DNA from: an uncultured Clostridia bacterium
GTDB lineage: Bacteria > Bacillota > Clostridia > TANB77 > CAG-508
Assembly: GCA_934177795.1 (NCBI GenBank)
Contig: CAKPPS010000039.1
Location: 1-8,734 of the forward strand
Direction of reading: 5' to 3'
DNA: 8,734 nt
Made by a program: the position numbers and the translations under genes. Numbering within the stretch: the first letter of the stretch is position 1; the number at the start of each line of letters is the position of its first letter. The notes below the pieces were generated by a model. That model was not told the origin of the DNA. It did not search any database and saw only the letters and a list, made by a program, of their open reading frames with translations. Below, piece after piece: positions 6,512-8,734 of the stretch.

Positions 6512-7069
6512 ATGGCAAACTATGTAGCTAATATGGTTATATGTAGCAAAGTGTCTTATGAAAAATATTTTTTAGACACAAATCCTTTTGGAGATGAAAA
6601 TGTAAGTGGATATATAAAGCAACATCCATATATTACATTTAATAAACTTTATGATGCGAATAATTTAAATGAATATGTTGACAAATATGGAGCATATATT
6701 GATTATGGATATGGACATACTATTAAAGATATTGGAGATAATTTAGTTGAAATAAAATTTCAAACACGATGGGATTACCCAATTTATGCAATAAAAAAAG
6801 CAATAGAATTAGATCATAATGTTGTTTGGTATGTATGGGAAGAAGGAACATCAATTCTTTCTAAATTCTTATGGAAAGATAATGTAGTTGCTGAAGAGGA
6901 AGCGGTATTAGACGATGATTTTTATGATTGGTATGAAAGCAATGAAGATAAATGTGAAGAATTGGAAGAAGCAGATGACTTATTGTGGTATTATGACTAT
7001 GAAGGACAATTAAATTGGAAAAAATGCGAAAATGATGATTTAATTATCAAATATAAAAAGAATTATTAA
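6512..7069 (+). CDS. Small acidic protein, Api92-like / DUF1281-like
   Basis: The protein has 185 residues and is rich in Trp and Tyr, with a very acidic tail. The opening MANYVANMVICS resembles the MxNWxxNxL start of Api92-like ferredoxin-fold proteins. The stretch IKFQTRWDYPIYAIKKAI (about 94-111) followed by a strand and WEEG resembles their 'F-T-W-P' core. These proteins are common on phages and other mobile elements, and their role is unknown. The start has AAAAAGGAGA nine bases upstream. It is probably the last gene of the methyltransferase operon, 194 bases after that gene's stop. An alternative is a PD-(D/E)XK reading (D at about residue 64, then VEIK at about 92-95), which would fit a small nuclease subunit. 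I consider that less likely. Confidence 0.6.
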   Translation: MANYVANMVICSKVSYEKYFLDTNPFGDENVSGYIKQHPYITFNKLYDANNLNEYVDKYGAYIDYGYGHTIKDIGDNLVEIKFQTRWDYPIYAIKKAIELDHNVVWYVWEEGTSILSKFLWKDNVVAEEEAVLDDDFYDWYESNEDKCEELEEADDLLWYYDYEGQLNWKKCENDDLIIKYKKNY

Positions 7070-7156
7070 AGAAATTTTTAAAACCACTTGATTTATATAA
7101 AAAGTTATGTTAAATTATAACCATAGAATCAAATACAAAATACGATTATAAATACA

Positions 7157-7194
7157 GGCTCATATTTTTCGCAAACGGAAGTGTCAAACGAGCC
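7157..7194. other. GC-richer hairpin next to the second repeat
   Basis: GGCTC (7157-7161) pairs with GAGCC (7190-7194). Inside, TTTCG and CGGAA pair around CAAA (one G-U pair). This 38-base island has clearly more G and C than its surroundings and ends in GAGCCA, the same six bases as the tRNA-Asn end. It could be a folded RNA element, a decayed tRNA-like piece or the tail of a lost coding frame. No T-run follows directly, but the copied terminator starts six bases later. Confidence 0.4.
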
Positions 7195-7293
7195 AAAATA
7201 AAAAGTTAATTTGATTTAGTCAGATTAGCTTTTTATTTATTTTAAAAATAAAAGTTAGTGCAAAAGAAAACACGAATGAGGTCAAAAAACTTG
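7190..7293 (+). repeat. Long direct repeat, copy 2 (right edge of the island)
   Basis: This is the second copy of 473-573, 104 bases long because of three additional bases after the hairpin. It contains the terminator and the whole downstream 46-base segment, but no tRNA before it beyond GAGCCA. The apparently ordinary Nudix gene begins 120 bases beyond it. Confidence 0.95.
7200..7240 (+). terminator. Copied rRNA-type terminator closing the methyltransferase operon
   Basis: The stem AAAAAGTTAATTTGA (7200-7214) with TCAGATTAGCTTTTT (7220-7234) is identical to the copy after tRNA-Asn. Only the loop differs (TTTAG instead of TTTAC). No other convincing terminator is seen between the 185-residue gene and this point, so it probably ends that transcript 130 bases after the stop. 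Confidence 0.82.
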
Positions 7294-7412
7294 TTAATGA
7301 AATTAAAATAAAGAAAGGCTATTCTAATAGCAAATAATGAATTAATTAAAAATAGAAAATATAAGATGACATTCAAATGCAATATAATTTTAGAAAAGGA
7401 GGAATTGTAATT

Positions 7413-7925
7413 ATGGAAGAAATATTAGATATATATAATTGCAAGAGAATTAAGACGGGAAAGACCATAAAAAGAAGTGAGTGTTCCAATTTAAGTAATG
7501 ATGAATATATTTTAGCGGTACAGTGTTGGGTTATAAATAAACAGGGAAAAATTTTATTAACTCAAAGACATTGGGATAAAGGATATGGTGGTATGTGGGA
7601 GCCAACAGGAGGCTTAGTACAAAGTGGAGAAAGTAGTATTCAAGGAATAACAAGAGAATTACAAGAAGAAATTGGGCTTCATGTTCCAGAAAATGATATA
7701 CATTTAATTAAACAAAAAATAGATGCCAGTAAGAGTGGAAAAACTTTTCGTGATGTATATATGATAAATAAAGAAATTAACTTAAATGAATTGCATTTTA
7801 ATGATGGAGAAGTAGTGAATGCTAAATATGTTACCATTGAGGAATTATCAGATGAAATTGAAAAGGGTAATGGTTTTGAATGGTTAGGATATTTTATAGA
7901 TTTGTATAAAGAGCTAAAAGTATGA
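7413..7925 (+). CDS. Nudix hydrolase
   Basis: This hydrolyses a nucleoside diphosphate linked to another group; the substrate is not known. The protein has 170 residues, normal for a single Nudix domain. The Nudix box is complete at residues 67-89: G67, E73, R81-E82, E85-E86, G88, with all metal-binding glutamates present. The N-terminal part (LDIYNCKRIKTGKTIKR, then a strand AVQCWVINKQGKILL and QR) resembles Nudix proteins related to isopentenyl-diphosphate isomerase. The start at 7413 follows AAGGAGG with a ten-base gap; the in-frame ATG at 7377 lacks a binding site. It lies outside the repeat-bounded island and its last codons form the terminator stem. Confidence 0.92.
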   Translation: MEEILDIYNCKRIKTGKTIKRSECSNLSNDEYILAVQCWVINKQGKILLTQRHWDKGYGGMWEPTGGLVQSGESSIQGITRELQEEIGLHVPENDIHLIKQKIDASKSGKTFRDVYMINKEINLNELHFNDGEVVNAKYVTIEELSDEIEKGNGFEWLGYFIDLYKELKV

Positions 7926-7955
7926 AAATAATCATACATTTAGCTCTTTGTGTAT
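7908..7955 (+). terminator. Hairpin terminator overlapping the Nudix stop codon
   Basis: An 18-bp stem with one mismatch forms between 7908-7925 and 7932-7949 with loop AAATAA. The 5' arm is the last five codons and stop codon of the gene. The T-run after it is broken (TTTGTGTATTATTT), so termination may be partial. Confidence 0.65.
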
Positions 7956-8052
7956 TATTTACTATATTAACTTTCTTATCATACATTAATAGTTCTATTT
8001 AGAAAATAAGATAATAAAATGTTAAAAGAAAAAGATAAGAAAGGAGCCGAAA

Positions 8053-8439
8053 ATGGAAAATATAGAGAAGAAGAGTAATAAAACATATATACATATTTTA
8101 GAAGGTTTAGGAATATCAATTTTAACGAGTTTGGTTTTATTATTACTATTTGCAATCATATTAACATTTACTAATTTGAGTGAAGCAACTATAAATCCAA
8201 CAATCATAGCTGTAACAGGAGTAAGTATAGTTATAGGAAGTATGATTAGTAGTAGAAAGATAAGAAAGAATGGTTTGGTTAATGGCGCTATTATAGGAGT
8301 TACATATATAGGTTTATTGTATATTTTTTCAAGTGTTTTAAATGAAAATTTTAGTATTAATATGCAAACAATTATTATGATGATTATAGGTATTACATTT
8401 GGTATATTAGGAGGAATATTAGGAGTAAATTTAAAATGA
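8053..8439 (+). CDS. TIGR04086-family membrane protein (DUF3792)
   Basis: This is a small integral membrane protein of 128 residues with four predicted helices at about 16-40, 50-66, 75-94 and 104-125. A basic loop SRKIRKNG between helices 2 and 3 is followed by NGAIIGVTY, a pattern typical of the TIGR04086 family found in Clostridia. The last helix is glycine rich (GITFGILGGILG). Its function is not known. AAAGGAG lies six bases before the ATG. It follows the Nudix gene by 127 bases with a hairpin in between, so it may be transcribed separately, although no clear promoter stands out. It ends with TGA. Confidence 0.82.
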   Translation: MENIEKKSNKTYIHILEGLGISILTSLVLLLLFAIILTFTNLSEATINPTIIAVTGVSIVIGSMISSRKIRKNGLVNGAIIGVTYIGLLYIFSSVLNENFSINMQTIIMMIIGITFGILGGILGVNLK

Positions 8440-8483
8440 CTATAAATGCTTATAAAAAATCTATAAAAAATTTTTAAAATATT

Positions 8484-8517
8484 AAAACGAGGTGCTTATT
8501 GTATGCACCTTGTTTTT
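8484..8517 (+). terminator. Rho-independent terminator after the membrane protein gene
   Basis: AAAACGAGGTGC (8484-8495) pairs with GCACCTTGTTTT (8505-8516), a 12-bp stem with one G-U pair, followed by TTTTT. It lies 45 bases after the stop codon. Read on the minus strand the hairpin also ends in a T-rich tract, so it may work in both directions. Confidence 0.88.
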
Positions 8518-8734
8518 ATGAAAGAAACATTTAAAATTGAAACAATAAAGATAATATTAATTTTGAATTATTTAATGTTCCTAATATAGGCGTTAAATAT
8601 ATAAAAATGTTTAGTTAGTGTCAATAAATTTAGAAAAATAATTTGATGGTATATATTAAAGGTGAATTGTAAAAGTTAAATCAAATTTGTAAAACTAAAA
8701 TAGATTGTAAGATTAAAATAGAAAAATAAGCACT
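8518..8734. other. Gene-free AT-rich stretch to the end of the window
   Basis: No reading frame with a ribosome binding site, tRNA or repeat is recognised on either strand. The only candidate signal is a minus-strand promoter-like pair at 8596-8624. Confidence 0.6.
8596..8624 (-). promoter_or_regulatory. Candidate minus-strand promoter
   Basis: On the minus strand TTGACA (8624-8619) and TATATT (8601-8596) are 17 bases apart. Transcription would start near 8589 and meet the bidirectional hairpin by about 8484, giving an RNA of roughly 105 bases. Chance matches are common in such AT-rich DNA. Confidence 0.35.

Noticed and set aside
7383..7388. TATAAT just before the Nudix gene as its promoter
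   Set aside because: No acceptable -35 box lies 16 to 18 bases upstream, and the transcript would start on top of the ribosome binding site.
8018..8077. Short ATG frame of 19 codons overlapping the start of the membrane protein gene
   Set aside because: It has no ribosome binding site, is in another frame and contains the binding site of the real gene.

Overview
The window comes from a low-GC Gram-positive genome, most likely a member of the Clostridia. It is strongly AT-rich, has consensus sigma-A promoters, strong AGGAG ribosome binding sites and intrinsic terminators, and carries a TIGR04086-type membrane protein typical of Clostridia. UGA is a stop in two genes and Trp is encoded by UGG, so the standard bacterial code applies. 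All genes read on the + strand.

Region 1 (1-522) is the 3' end of an rRNA operon: the 23S rRNA tail, a spacer with its own near-consensus promoter, 5S rRNA, tRNA-Asn(GUU) and a rho-independent terminator. Region 2 (473-573 and 7190-7293) is a direct repeat of about 100 bp. It begins at the last six bases of the tRNA, includes the operon terminator, and brackets about 6.6 kb of accessory DNA. Region 3 (574-2206) holds gene-free, debris-like sequence followed by an intact 1295-bp ISAs1-family insertion sequence with 37-bp inverted repeats and a 9-bp target duplication.

Region 4 (2216-7069) is a complete Type II restriction-modification locus. It contains an AlwI-family (Type IIS / nicking family) endonuclease with its own promoter and terminator. 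A second promoter, overlapping that terminator, drives a two-domain N6-adenine methyltransferase. Downstream and probably co-transcribed are a small ORF broken by an in-frame TAA and a 185-aa protein resembling Api92-like/DUF1281 proteins. The operon has no obvious terminator of its own and probably ends at the second copy of the rRNA-operon terminator.

Region 5 (7294-8734) returns to apparently ordinary genes: a Nudix hydrolase and a four-helix membrane protein, each followed by a hairpin, then about 200 bp without a gene.

The simplest history is that the restriction-modification island was inserted next to the tRNA-Asn end of an rRNA operon with a long target duplication (or by recombination between two terminator copies). 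The IS then landed just upstream of the endonuclease promoter without breaking it. Removing one repeat copy and everything between the repeats would restore rRNA-tRNA-terminator-Nudix-membrane protein. No integrase is visible in the window.
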